Shown here one piece after another: positions 1-8,373 of a stretch of 64,000 bases of DNA. Position 1 is the first letter of the stretch, and every line of letters begins with the position of its first letter. Where the stretch lies: contig OZ252261.1 of NCBI GenBank assembly GCA_965249955.1, positions 1,860,001 to 1,924,000 of the forward strand, in the 5' to 3' direction. A program made the translations under genes and the position numbers. A model generated the notes under the pieces. It was given only the letters and a program-made list of their open reading frames with translations. It searched no databases and was not told where the DNA came from. This stretch comes from SB11 sp965249955 (GTDB taxonomy: Bacteria; Bacteroidota; Bacteroidia; UBA8524).

Positions 1-1
1 A

Positions 2-94
2 AGCGTAATTTTTACCTGTATAATTATCTACTTGGTGATAATTGACCGTAAAATTACCCGCCTTGAAAAACAACGTAAACAAGAAAAAGGTTAA
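2..94 (+). CDS. CcmD-like small membrane protein, C-terminal end only (cut by window edge)
   Basis: An open frame runs from the window edge to TAA at 92-94. It encodes a short hydrophobic segment (V-I-F-T-C-I-I-I-I-Y-L-V) followed by a charged tail, DRKITRLEKQRKQEKG. A single membrane helix followed by an R/K/E-rich cytoplasmic tail, placed just before ccmE, is the usual look of the small CcmD-like protein that helps release haem-loaded CcmE from the CcmABC exporter. Only about 30 residues are visible and the start lies outside the window. The assignment depends on position and on this tail, so it is an inference. The gap to ccmE is 12 bases, consistent with one operon. Confidence 0.6.
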   Translation, partial: SVIFTCIIIYLVIIDRKITRLEKQRKQEKG

Positions 95-106
95 AACCAT
101 TAGGGC

Positions 107-502
107 ATGAAAACATCATACATTATAGCAATAGTTTTGGTGGCTGCGTTGATAGCCATTATAGTATCTATGTACGGCAACTCTACCGAGTATGCTACAT
201 TTAGCACTGCTGCCCAAAATCAAGGCAAAACCTACCATGTGGTAGGTCATCTCGACCGTACTAAACCACAGGTATATAACGAACTGAAAGACCCGAACTA
301 CTTTGAGTTTTACCTTAAAGACAGCTTGGATAATGTAAACAAGGTGGTATACCGTCAACCCCGCCCGCAAGATTTTGAACGTAGTGAAAATGTAGTGGTA
401 AAGGGCAAAATGAATGGTGAAACCTTTGAGGCAAAAGAGATATTGCTAAAATGCCCTAGCAAATACAATGAAACTGAAGTAGATATTACCGCCGCGAACT
501 AA
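107..502 (+). CDS. ccmE: Cytochrome c maturation protein CcmE (haem chaperone), CxxxY type
   Basis: A membrane-anchored periplasmic haem chaperone of the System I cytochrome c maturation pathway. It takes haem from CcmABC and passes it to the CcmF haem lyase. The 131-residue protein has one N-terminal membrane helix (about residues 5-22), then an OB-fold region. Near the C-terminus is L-L-K-C-P-S-K-Y, so the residue that binds haem covalently is Cys116 with Tyr120 four residues on (CxxxY), not the His of HxxxY in the enterobacterial protein. ccmF starts 9 bases downstream, which supports an operon. The CxxxY variant is known from some bacteria and archaea, so this is a lineage feature and not damage. 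The start ATG is the first in frame after the upstream stop. Confidence 0.93.
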   Translation: MKTSYIIAIVLVAALIAIIVSMYGNSTEYATFSTAAQNQGKTYHVVGHLDRTKPQVYNELKDPNYFEFYLKDSLDNVNKVVYRQPRPQDFERSENVVVKGKMNGETFEAKEILLKCPSKYNETEVDITAAN

Positions 503-511
503 TAAAAATTA

Positions 512-3091
512 ATGGAAGAAAATATTGTACAGTATATAGGTGAACACTTAGCCATTGGCAATTGGGGTAAGTTTGCCGTATACCTTTCTTTTGGCGCAGC
601 ACTATTTTCTGCCTTTAGTTATATACTCTCTTTTAAAGGAGGGGTTGAAAACAAAACTTTTTGGCGCAATATGGGTCGTGCGGGTTTCTATACCCACTCG
701 GCAGCAGTTGTTTCTATTTTCGTTATTCTTTTTGTCATCATTCAACGCCACTATTTCGAGTATCAATATGCGTGGCAGCACTCATCCACTGCCTTGCCCC
801 TAAAATACATGGTATCGTGTTTTTGGGAAGGGCAAGAAGGTAGCTTTTTGCTTTGGATGGTTTGGCACGTGGTAATTGGTAATATTTTAATGTTTACTGC
901 CCGTAGCTGGGAAAGTCCCGTTATGGCAATTATTTCCATTGCTCAAATAATGCTAAGTACTATGCTGCTTGGTATTGAGTTTTTGGGAAGCAAAATAGGC
1001 AGTAGCCCTTTTAATTTGCTTCGCGATGTAACGCAAGGCCCCATATTTGTTCGCCCTGATTATCTTACTTTTATAAAAGACGGTAACGGACTAAACCCTT
1101 TACTGCAAAACTACTGGATGGTGATACACCCGCCTACCCTGTTTTTTGGTTTTGCAGCCAGTATTGTGCCTTTTGCCTATGCTGTTTCTGCTTTGTGGAC
1201 ACGCCGCTATACCGAATGGGTAAAACCTGCTTTGCCTTGGGCATTAGTAGGTGTAATGGTATTGGGTACAGGTATAATAATGGGCGGTTTTTGGGCGTAC
1301 GAGTCGCTAACCTTTGGTGGTTATTGGGCATGGGATCCCGTAGAAAACGCATCGCTTATCCCTTGGCTTATACTGATATCAACAGTGCACCTTATGTTGA
1401 TTTATAAATCGACAGGTAATGCGCTATATACTACCTATTTGTTGGCAATTTTTTCCTTTTTATTGGTGTTGTATGCAACTTTCCTTACCCGAAGTGGCAT
1501 ATTAGGTAATACCTCTGTACACTCGTTCACCGATTTAGGAATGTCGGGTCAACTGCTTGTATTCCTGTTTATATTTCTTTGGTTGCCCACTTATGTTACG
1601 CTGCAAAATACCAAACTACGTTTCGGCTATTTGGGCATTACCATAATAGTGTTTGCACTTAGCATGTATTATGGGCAACAAAAAGCCATTTTTGTTCCTT
1701 ATGTGCTTATTACTTTGTTTTTCTTCTTTAGAAATATATATGTTGTAAACCCGATAAAAGGCAAAGAAGAAGATTTTAGCTCACGCGAATTTTGGATGTT
1801 TATAGGTGCGTTGGTGTTTGTTATTTCGGGTATGCACGTAATTGTAAGTACATCGTTGCCCGTATTTAATAAATTATTTGGCAGTAATAAAGCCCTACCC
1901 GAAGATGTAATTGGTTATTACAACCAATGGCAACTTCCTGTGGCTATGATATTGGCTGTATTAACTGCTATTACCCAGTTTTTTAAGTACAAAAAAACAC
2001 AGAAAAAACATTATTTTAATAATATTATTATTAGTCTTTCTATATCGTTAGCACTAACAACAGTATTATTATTTGTTTTTAAAATTAAAGCCGATAATAA
2101 TACCACACTATTATTATATCTATTATTCTTGTTGTGCGGGGTATATGCTGTAGTAGGCAATATTTATTATATATATAAAGTAGTAAAAGGCAAGTGGGAG
2201 TTTAGTGGAGCAAGTGTGGCACACATTGGGTTTGGCTTATTATTAGTAGGTGTTTTAGTATCATCGGCTAATAAAAGAGCAATATCAATAAACTATACCC
2301 GTACCGATTTGGGCGAAAACTTTGACGAGCAAAGCCAAAAAGAACACGTTTTATTATTTAAAAATGTGCGCACACCAATGGAGGGTTATATTGTTACCTA
2401 TTTGGGTGATTCTTTGGCTGCGCCTGATAATTTTTTCAAAATTCAATTTGAAAAACTAGGCAAAGACAGTTTGCCGACGGGCGAAAAGTTTTTCCTATTC
2501 CCCAACTCGCAAACCAACCCCAAAATGGGGCTGATATCTAACCCTGATACTAGGCACTACCTAACGCACGATGTGTTTACCTACGTATCGTCGATACCTG
2601 ATAAAGAGGGCAACAAAAACCGCCCCTACGAGCATTTCCATACCGATAGTATAGCCATGCACGATACGTTGTTTACCAACAATGCCAAAGTAATACTTGA
2701 TGGTATTAGCGTGCCCGAACAAGCCGCAGGAAATGATTTATTGGTAGCTGCTAATATGCGTGTAATTACCTTGTACGACACTATTCCTGTTAATCCACAA
2801 TTTATTCTGGCTAACGATATACGTATGTCTCCTGATGAGGAAGTAGCCGGTGCCGATATTAAAATAAAATTTGGCAATATTATCCCTCCCGACACGGTAA
2901 ACAATATACCTGCTGCCTTTGAGTTTACTGTTGCCGAACGCCCCATAATACGCGATTATGTGGTAATGATGGCAAAAGTATTTCCTTACATTAATTTTGT
3001 TTGGGGCGGCACAATAATTATGGTTATAGGCTTTTTAATGTCTATTATCCGCAGGGTAAAAGAAGGGCGCAGAGAACGCTATAAGCAATAA
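512..3091 (+). CDS. ccmF: Cytochrome c haem lyase subunit CcmF
   Basis: A large polytopic inner-membrane protein (859 aa) that joins haem delivered by CcmE to the CxxCH motif of apocytochromes on the periplasmic side. The family's WWD region is plain at about residues 271-285 (YWAWDPVENASLIPW). There is a conserved H-P-P at about 206-208 and a W-E-G-Q-E-G-S-F block near 105. Roughly a dozen hydrophobic segments are followed by a long soluble periplasmic region (about 590-825) and a final helix. It is longer than enterobacterial CcmF (about 650 aa). No CcmH or CcmI follows in the window; the next genes are unrelated and a 26-bp palindrome lies just beyond the stop, so the operon probably ends here. 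Confidence 0.95.
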   Translation: MEENIVQYIGEHLAIGNWGKFAVYLSFGAALFSAFSYILSFKGGVENKTFWRNMGRAGFYTHSAAVVSIFVILFVIIQRHYFEYQYAWQHSSTALPLKYMVSCFWEGQEGSFLLWMVWHVVIGNILMFTARSWESPVMAIISIAQIMLSTMLLGIEFLGSKIGSSPFNLLRDVTQGPIFVRPDYLTFIKDGNGLNPLLQNYWMVIHPPTLFFGFAASIVPFAYAVSALWTRRYTEWVKPALPWALVGVMVLGTGIIMGGFWAYESLTFGGYWAWDPVENASLIPWLILISTVHLMLIYKSTGNALYTTYLLAIFSFLLVLYATFLTRSGILGNTSVHSFTDLGMSGQLLVFLFIFLWLPTYVTLQNTKLRFGYLGITIIVFALSMYYGQQKAIFVPYVLITLFFFFRNIYVVNPIKGKEEDFSSREFWMFIGALVFVISGMHVIVSTSLPVFNKLFGSNKALPEDVIGYYNQWQLPVAMILAVLTAITQFFKYKKTQKKHYFNNIIISLSISLALTTVLLFVFKIKADNNTTLLLYLLFLLCGVYAVVGNIYYIYKVVKGKWEFSGASVAHIGFGLLLVGVLVSSANKRAISINYTRTDLGENFDEQSQKEHVLLFKNVRTPMEGYIVTYLGDSLAAPDNFFKIQFEKLGKDSLPTGEKFFLFPNSQTNPKMGLISNPDTRHYLTHDVFTYVSSIPDKEGNKNRPYEHFHTDSIAMHDTLFTNNAKVILDGISVPEQAAGNDLLVAANMRVITLYDTIPVNPQFILANDIRMSPDEEVAGADIKIKFGNIIPPDTVNNIPAAFEFTVAERPIIRDYVVMMAKVFPYINFVWGGTIIMVIGFLMSIIRRVKEGRRERYKQ

Positions 3092-3116
3092 CTCTATTTT
3101 CGTCGAAATAAAAATA

Positions 3117-3142
3117 ACCACATATTAAATTTAATATGTGGT
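3117..3142. repeat. 26-bp perfect palindrome after ccmF
   Basis: The half-site ACCACATATTAAA is followed at once by its exact reverse complement, with no spacer and no mismatch. It starts 25 bases after the ccmF stop and ends 15 bases before the ATG of the next gene. No T-run follows, so it is not a textbook intrinsic terminator. It could be a hairpin processing site, or an operator for the downstream hypothetical gene, whose -7-like box begins 3 bases later. Confidence 0.85.
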
Positions 3143-3145
3143 AGC

Positions 3146-3153
3146 TATATTGC
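3146..3153 (+). promoter_or_regulatory. Putative -7-like box (TATATTGC), 4 bases before ATG
   Basis: The octamer TATATTGC lies exactly 4 bases before the ATG at 3158. The same octamer lies 4 bases before the ATG of the paralogue at 4018. It resembles the Bacteroidota -7 consensus TAnnTTTG with a changed end. No clear -33 TTTG is seen. If it is a promoter, the transcript would be leaderless or nearly so. Confidence 0.4.
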
Positions 3154-3157
3154 ATTG

Positions 3158-3886
3158 ATGAAACCCCGGTATAAGGCATTATTTGCTGCTATTATTGTCA
3201 TACTAAGTCTTCTTCGCTTTGGCCATAGAGTGTTAACATACATTTCAAAAGAGGCTAACAATACTACTACTTCTTACTACACTAACTATTTAATGGAGTT
3301 TTCTCCCCCTATCAATCAATTTATAGGCAAGCATTACGAGGAGGATGCTAAATTTTGGATTGAAACTCCAAACGCAATTCAATCGTTAAAAACCCCTGAT
3401 GATCCCATATCAAATTTGCAACAAATGCAAACAGTAAAGGTTAACCTTAAAAAAAGAAAACTGTACGGTATACTTTGTCTTTCAAGCAACAAATATCAAG
3501 AAGGTAGTTATAGTTTGGTGTATTTTTTCATGGATAAAGGCCAATACGACTTGTTAAAAACGGCGATTAATTATGGCAAACAAAACTTTAGCATAAAATC
3601 ATATTTATACGGAAATTTTAGCATTAGTGAGACTGAAAATCAAAAAGGGAAATCAAAAGTAAAACAACTATTAACGCCTGCTTTAGCTGAATATGAACAA
3701 AGCAGCCGCGAGCGAAACTATAGCAATCCCCCTAAAATGGAATTCCTGCTTTCTTCAATACAAAAGGGAGAAAAAAAATTTGTTCAGTTTTTATTACCCG
3801 ATTATGCTGAAATTAAATTAAACTATTTTCAGAAAAACTATTTTGAAATACCCGTCGAAGAGTTTAAAGAACTGTTGATTGAGTAA
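3158..3886 (+). CDS. Hypothetical membrane-anchored protein, paralogue 1 of a tandem pair
   Basis: A protein of about 242 aa that I do not recognise. It has one N-terminal hydrophobic helix (about residues 4-25) and then a soluble domain, probably periplasmic. The C-terminus (FLLP...LNYFQKNYFEIPVEEFKELL) is nearly identical to that of the next gene, so the pair arose by duplication. The middle parts have diverged, but both contain a K-H-(Y/F)-(E/D)-(E/D) block near residue 60. An in-frame TTG at 3155 precedes the ATG at 3158; I chose the ATG. The gene stands alone between a palindrome and a 131-base gap. No function is proposed. Confidence 0.75.
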   Translation: MKPRYKALFAAIIVILSLLRFGHRVLTYISKEANNTTTSYYTNYLMEFSPPINQFIGKHYEEDAKFWIETPNAIQSLKTPDDPISNLQQMQTVKVNLKKRKLYGILCLSSNKYQEGSYSLVYFFMDKGQYDLLKTAINYGKQNFSIKSYLYGNFSISETENQKGKSKVKQLLTPALAEYEQSSRERNYSNPPKMEFLLSSIQKGEKKFVQFLLPDYAEIKLNYFQKNYFEIPVEEFKELLIE

Positions 3887-4005
3887 TACCTTTCTGTTTT
3901 CTTTCCTCCAAACAGCGCATAGTCCCACTGTCATATAACATTACATTTACTATACTTTTAGTCGAAACTCTTTTCTTCTTCTTGATTATCTGATTACAAG
4001 GCAAT

Positions 4006-4013
4006 TATATTGC
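4006..4013 (+). promoter_or_regulatory. Putative -7-like box (TATATTGC), 4 bases before ATG
   Basis: The same octamer, at the same distance from its ATG, as upstream of the paralogous gene at 3158. The shared spacing suggests the control element was duplicated with the gene. The 131-base gap between the paralogues holds nothing else that I recognise. Confidence 0.4.
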
Positions 4014-4017
4014 GTAC

Positions 4018-4743
4018 ATGAAAGACGTTCTAAAAATTGTTTTATTCGTTATAGTATTAGTTAGGTTATTGTTTCTAATCCCTAAACTATTTAACGCCGC
4101 TAATACTAAAGAAACTACAATAGAGCTTTCTCCACTTGTATCATCGTTTACAGGAAAACATTTTGATGATAGTACTAAACAATGGTATACTAACCGTAAT
4201 GTTATTTTAACCTCTAATCGGCCAGATGCAGGAGGAAGGCTATTGATTAGTATGCAAATTGCTAAGCTTGAGCAAGGCAACACACAAAAATATGCGCTGT
4301 TGTATCTTACAAAATACAATAAAAAAGACACAGCAAACCCCTACAACAAAGTATTATTAATGCCAAAATTAGATTTTTTTGTAATGGATGGCAATCAATA
4401 CAGCAAGCTAAAACTAACGATTGCTAACAGCAAAAAAAACCTAAGCATCACCAGCAAACAGCATGGCGCTTCCATTCTTCCTAAAGTTAATGAGGACGGT
4501 TATAACCAAGTTGTAGAGAATATGGCCCGTTCATTATTCGTTAAAAAAGAAAACAACCCATACGATAATTACGGTAAAGGGCTACCTAATACGTCAGAGT
4601 TTATTGTTACTACTGAAACACAAGGCAATAATAAAGTAGTGAGGTTTTTATTGCCTTCGTCAACAGAAATTCAACTCAATTATTTTCAGAAAAACTACTT
4701 TGAAGTTCCTCTTGAAGAATTTAAAGAAATGTTAATTAATTAG
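4018..4743 (+). CDS. Hypothetical membrane-anchored protein, paralogue 2 of a tandem pair
   Basis: A 241-residue protein with one N-terminal hydrophobic segment (about residues 5-24), paralogous to the gene at 3158. The match is strongest at the C-terminus (RFLLP, LNYFQKNYFEVPLEEFKEML) and weaker in the body. The central region has a lysine-rich stretch and a hydrophobic strand rich in L and F. I do not recognise the family. Two adjacent copies with separate promoters suggest a small envelope-associated family, but nothing in the sequence gives a biochemical role. Confidence 0.75.
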   Translation: MKDVLKIVLFVIVLVRLLFLIPKLFNAANTKETTIELSPLVSSFTGKHFDDSTKQWYTNRNVILTSNRPDAGGRLLISMQIAKLEQGNTQKYALLYLTKYNKKDTANPYNKVLLMPKLDFFVMDGNQYSKLKLTIANSKKNLSITSKQHGASILPKVNEDGYNQVVENMARSLFVKKENNPYDNYGKGLPNTSEFIVTTETQGNNKVVRFLLPSSTEIQLNYFQKNYFEVPLEEFKEMLIN

Positions 4744-4795
4744 TGTAGTAAAATATTACATATAATTCTCATATTGCCGCATTATTTACAACCCT

Positions 4796-5386
4796 ATGAA
4801 TCCAGTATTAAACCGTAACATCTTCTTTGTAAAAGAACACGTAGGCATGTTTAAAGCCTCAAACAACTACGATATTTTTGACCCTGCCACCAATGAAATG
4901 ATAATGATGTGCAGGGAAGAAAACCTTGGTTTTTTTACAAAAATTTTTCGCTTCACCGATTACAAAACCATGACTCCGTTTAATGTGGTAGTAAAAACCC
5001 CTGATGGGCAAACGGTAGTACGTGTGAAACGAGGTGTAAACTTTTGGCTTTCAAAAGTTGAAGTGTTGGACGAAAACGATAAAGTAATTGGTCTTTTCAA
5101 ACAAAAGCTGTTTTCTATTGGCGGCAAGTTTGAGGTGCTAGACCCCAACGGTAATCCACTTTGTATGCTTAAGGGCAAATGGACGGGTTGGGATTTTAGG
5201 TTTATAAAAGACAATCTCGAGTTTGCACACGTAACAAAAAAGTGGTCGGGTTTGGGCAAAGAACTATTTACCAGTGCCGATAATTATATACTTAGTATTA
5301 ACGATGGTGTACCACAAGACAGTTCATTGCGTCAATTAATTTTAGCTGCCGTAATGTGTATTGACATGGTGCTAAAAGAAAGGTAA
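4796..5386 (+). CDS. Phospholipid scramblase-related / LURP-one-like protein
   Basis: A 196-aa protein with the repeated beta-strand pattern of the scramblase/LURP-one (tubby-like) superfamily. It opens with NRNIFFVKEHVGMFKASNNY and shows the family-typical VLDENDKVIGLFKQK and FEVLDPNGNPLCMLKGKW strands. The C-terminus has a hydrophobic segment (about residues 180-193: LRQLILAAVMCIDMVL). Bacterial members have no proven scramblase activity and their cellular role is unknown. The gene starts 52 bases after the preceding paralogue pair. The next gene starts 9 bases after its stop, so it may be cotranscribed with the Rossmann/DUF2520 gene. Confidence 0.75.
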   Translation: MNPVLNRNIFFVKEHVGMFKASNNYDIFDPATNEMIMMCREENLGFFTKIFRFTDYKTMTPFNVVVKTPDGQTVVRVKRGVNFWLSKVEVLDENDKVIGLFKQKLFSIGGKFEVLDPNGNPLCMLKGKWTGWDFRFIKDNLEFAHVTKKWSGLGKELFTSADNYILSINDGVPQDSSLRQLILAAVMCIDMVLKER

Positions 5387-5395
5387 TTTTGAAGA

Positions 5396-6163
5396 TTGCC
5401 GTATAAAATATCAATACTAGGAACAGGAAACGTGGCGTGGCATCTTGCCCATGCCCTTGATGCAGCACGCCATACTATAGTGCAGGTTTGGGGGCGAGAT
5501 ATGCAAAAGGCTAAGCAATTGGCACAGCCCTTTAATGCACAGCCCATAAGCATCCTTGAGCAACTTGAGGACGATATTGATGTATTGTTGCTTTGCATTA
5601 GCGATGATGCTATTGTCAAAACTGCCGAATACTTGTCAAACAAACCCTACCTAATAGCCCATACAGCAGGGGCAATGGATATGGAGTTGTTAAAAAACAC
5701 CTCGCAGTTTTATGGGGTGTTTTACCCTTTACAAACCCTTAGTGTAGGCAAGAAGGTAAACTTTTTTGATGTTCCGCTTTGTATAGAAGGTAATAACAAA
5801 GCAGCTGAAAGTCAGCTAATGGCATTGGGCAATACCATTAGCAATAGCGTACAAATTATCTCATCAGAAAAACGCAAATACCTTCACCTGGCAGCAGTGT
5901 TTGCCAATAATTTTACTAATGCGTTGTATGCAGAGGCGGCAAGTATTTTAGAGCAGCACGATTTAAGTTTTAATCTTTTACGGCCTTTGATACAAGAAAC
6001 GGCACAGAAGGTGCAATTAATGTTGCCACAACAAGCACAAACAGGGCCCGCCAAACGCCATGATGATAATACCCTGCAAAAACACCTTGAGCTACTACCC
6101 AAAGGGAGCGACAAGGAAAAAATTTATCGCTTGTTGACTGAAATTATAAAAAGCAAATTTTAG
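5396..6163 (+). CDS. Rossmann-like / DUF2520 domain protein
   Basis: The 255-aa protein opens with a nucleotide-binding Rossmann motif (ISILGTGNVAWHLAHAL, about residues 5-21), followed by VWGRDMQKAKQLAQ and the strand DVLLLCISDDAI. The C-terminal half (about 125-250) fits the helical DUF2520 domain found in proteins related to NADP-dependent 3-hydroxyisobutyrate or F420-dependent oxidoreductases. The substrate is unknown. The only plausible start is TTG at 5396; no in-frame ATG lies near the glycine-rich motif. It follows the scramblase-like gene by 9 bases and precedes a small membrane-protein gene by 1 base, so the three probably form one transcript. Confidence 0.8.
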   Translation: MPYKISILGTGNVAWHLAHALDAARHTIVQVWGRDMQKAKQLAQPFNAQPISILEQLEDDIDVLLLCISDDAIVKTAEYLSNKPYLIAHTAGAMDMELLKNTSQFYGVFYPLQTLSVGKKVNFFDVPLCIEGNNKAAESQLMALGNTISNSVQIISSEKRKYLHLAAVFANNFTNALYAEAASILEQHDLSFNLLRPLIQETAQKVQLMLPQQAQTGPAKRHDDNTLQKHLELLPKGSDKEKIYRLLTEIIKSKF

Positions 6164-6164
6164 A

Positions 6165-6380
6165 ATGAAACCCCCTAAAAAATGGAAAATGGCCATCGTG
6201 ATTTGGATAGCCATTTACCCTACCATTACTATTTTGTTTGCCGTTTTTGGACAACATTTTTTATTAATAAACCCTTTGCCACTGCGCACATTGGTTATTA
6301 CCCTAATGGTAGTGCCGCTTATGGTGTTTGTTATTTTGCCTAATGTGCAAAAAGCAATGGGTAAATGGCTGCAAAAATAA
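6165..6380 (+). CDS. Small two-helix membrane protein
   Basis: A 71-aa protein with two hydrophobic helices (about residues 9-30 and 40-60), each with short charged ends (KPPKKWK at the start, KAMGKWLQK at the end). The pattern resembles the two-helix segment attached to some antibiotic-biosynthesis-monooxygenase-like proteins, but no such enzyme domain is present here. It starts 1 base after the stop of the DUF2520 gene, which makes cotranscription likely. Function unknown. Confidence 0.7.
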   Translation: MKPPKKWKMAIVIWIAIYPTITILFAVFGQHFLLINPLPLRTLVITLMVVPLMVFVILPNVQKAMGKWLQK

Positions 6381-6456
6381 GCCTGCTTTAAACAGCCACC
6401 TGCTTGTGATTTTTTTTGAAGTAGTAGGTTTTTAAACCTTCTTTAAAAGTAAAATG

Positions 6457-6464
6457 TATTTTTG
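6457..6464 (+). promoter_or_regulatory. -7 promoter element (TATTTTTG) of the phosphoesterase gene
   Basis: TATTTTTG matches the Bacteroidota -7 consensus TAnnTTTG and lies 7 bases before the ATG at 6472. It overlaps an upstream in-frame ATG at 6454, which argues that the true start is 6472. A -33 TTTG at the expected distance is not evident. Confidence 0.5.
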
Positions 6465-6471
6465 TCTACTT

Positions 6472-8355
6472 ATGAAAAAGATACTTTTTGCTGCACTTCT
6501 TCTTTTTACTGCAAGTAGCTTATTAAAAGCACAAGGTACTGTGCCCCATGTATACAGTAATATATATGCCGATGGCAAAGGTCGTTTGAATATAAAAGAC
6601 AGCACTGGCAATTATTACTTACAAACCAACACACCCCGTTATACTTTAGAGCAACTAAAAGGCAACCCAAAAGCCGATGATAAAGGCATCTCTTTTTATT
6701 TTGGCGAGGATTTTAAAGGATTATTATACTATGGTTTTATCCCTTATGGCGATAGCAAACACCCTATGCCCGTATATTTTAAAAACGCCATAAAAATTGA
6801 AGGCGGACGCGCGCTTATAAATATTAAAGAAAAACTAAGTGGCAAATACGACATGATAGGTTGGGAGCAAAGCGGCAAAGGCACAATAGGCTACCGTGTT
6901 TTAAATACCGAAGGCGAAATATTATACGATGGCAAAGTAAGCTTTAGCGGCAAAGGCCCTTTTAAAGTAGCTACTACTATTACCGAAGGCCCTTTTGTAA
7001 ATATACTAACCGACAATGGGGTTACTATTTCGTTTGAAACCAATGAAGCTATTATAGCCAATGTAGTTGCCGATGGTAAAACCTTTGCCGATAAAAAAGC
7101 AACCCAACACCACGAGATTGTATTGAAAGGTCTTAAACCTGCCACAACATACAGCTATACCGTAAACTTTGGTAGCGATAAACAAACCTATACATTTACC
7201 ACAGCACCTAAAAAAGGTACGCGCGGTTATTTTGTGTTTTCATACGGCAGCGATTCTCGTAACGGAAACGGAGGCGGAGAACGTAGCGTGTACGGAGCCA
7301 ACTTTTACATTATGAAGAAAATAATGGCGTTGAATAAACATAAAAACGTTGCTTTTTCTCAATTCTCAGGTGATTTGATTGACGGTTATTTGCAAGACAA
7401 AGGAGAAATGAATTTGCAATATGCCAACTGGAAACGAGCCGTTGAGCCTTTTGCGCATTATTTTCCTGTATACATTAGCATGGGCAACCACGAGGCACTT
7501 TCAAGCGTATTTAAACAAGAAGGCGCTAAAGGCGAAAGTATTGAAGTAGATAAATTTCCGTTTGAGACAGAAAGTGCTGAGGCAGTATTTGCCAACAACT
7601 TTGTAAACCCAAGCAACGGCCCTGCCAGTGAAGACGGAGCGACTTACGACCCTGATTTTAAGACCAAAGATTTTCCCCCTTACGACGAAAACGTTTTTTA
7701 CTATACCTACGATAATGTAGGTATGATAGTGCTAAACAGTAACTACTGGTACAGCCCTAGTGGCAATAAAGTGGGTATAAGCAGCGGCAACCGCCATGCC
7801 TATATTATGGATAAACAACTGGAATGGTTAGAAAATACCTTGAAAGTACTAGAGCAAGACAGTAGTATAGACCATGTTTTTCTTACCCTACACACTCCGT
7901 TTTTTCCTAATGGCGGGCACGTGAGCGATGATATGTGGTATGGTGGAGACAACTCGCCCCGCCCGGTAATAAAAGGAGTACCGGTACAAAAAGGTATTAT
8001 CGAGCGTCGCGACCAATTGCTAGACCTTTTGGTGAATAAAAGCACTAAGACTGTAGCTATACTTACGGGTGATGAGCACAACTATTGCAAAACCGAAATA
8101 AACAATACAACTCCTCGCTATCCTGATGGTTGGGCATTGCCAAAAATAGGTTTATCGCGCACTATATACCAAATAAATAACGGTGCTGCTGGTGCGCCCT
8201 ACTATGCACAAGAAGAAACCCCTTGGAGTGCAAAAACATCAGGTTTTACCACTCAAAATGCAATAGTATATTTCCATGTTGAAGGCAAAACGGTTTCAGT
8301 AGAAGTAGTAAACCCCGATACTTTAGAAGAAATAGAATCGTTTGATTTGAAATAA
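6472..8355 (+). CDS. Secreted purple-acid-phosphatase-like metallophosphoesterase with Fn3-like domain
   Basis: A protein of about 627 aa exported by a signal peptide (MKKILFAALLLFTASSLLKA). An N-terminal beta region and a fibronectin-III-like domain (about residues 170-245, ending TYSYTVNFGSDKQTYTFTT) precede a calcineurin-type phosphoesterase domain. Its metal-binding signatures are visible: GSDSR, FSGDLIDG, SMGNHE, LTLHTPFF and LTGDEHNY. The order Fn3 then phosphoesterase is typical of purple acid phosphatases, which hydrolyse phosphate esters outside the cytoplasm. There is no T9SS tail, so it is probably periplasmic. Start: ATG 6472 is preferred over 6454 because the -7 box overlaps the latter and the signal peptide begins at MKK. 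Confidence 0.85.
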   Translation: MKKILFAALLLFTASSLLKAQGTVPHVYSNIYADGKGRLNIKDSTGNYYLQTNTPRYTLEQLKGNPKADDKGISFYFGEDFKGLLYYGFIPYGDSKHPMPVYFKNAIKIEGGRALINIKEKLSGKYDMIGWEQSGKGTIGYRVLNTEGEILYDGKVSFSGKGPFKVATTITEGPFVNILTDNGVTISFETNEAIIANVVADGKTFADKKATQHHEIVLKGLKPATTYSYTVNFGSDKQTYTFTTAPKKGTRGYFVFSYGSDSRNGNGGGERSVYGANFYIMKKIMALNKHKNVAFSQFSGDLIDGYLQDKGEMNLQYANWKRAVEPFAHYFPVYISMGNHEALSSVFKQEGAKGESIEVDKFPFETESAEAVFANNFVNPSNGPASEDGATYDPDFKTKDFPPYDENVFYYTYDNVGMIVLNSNYWYSPSGNKVGISSGNRHAYIMDKQLEWLENTLKVLEQDSSIDHVFLTLHTPFFPNGGHVSDDMWYGGDNSPRPVIKGVPVQKGIIERRDQLLDLLVNKSTKTVAILTGDEHNYCKTEINNTTPRYPDGWALPKIGLSRTIYQINNGAAGAPYYAQEETPWSAKTSGFTTQNAIVYFHVEGKTVSVEVVNPDTLEEIESFDLK

Positions 8356-8373
8356 AGTAAGCTACTTTTTTTA

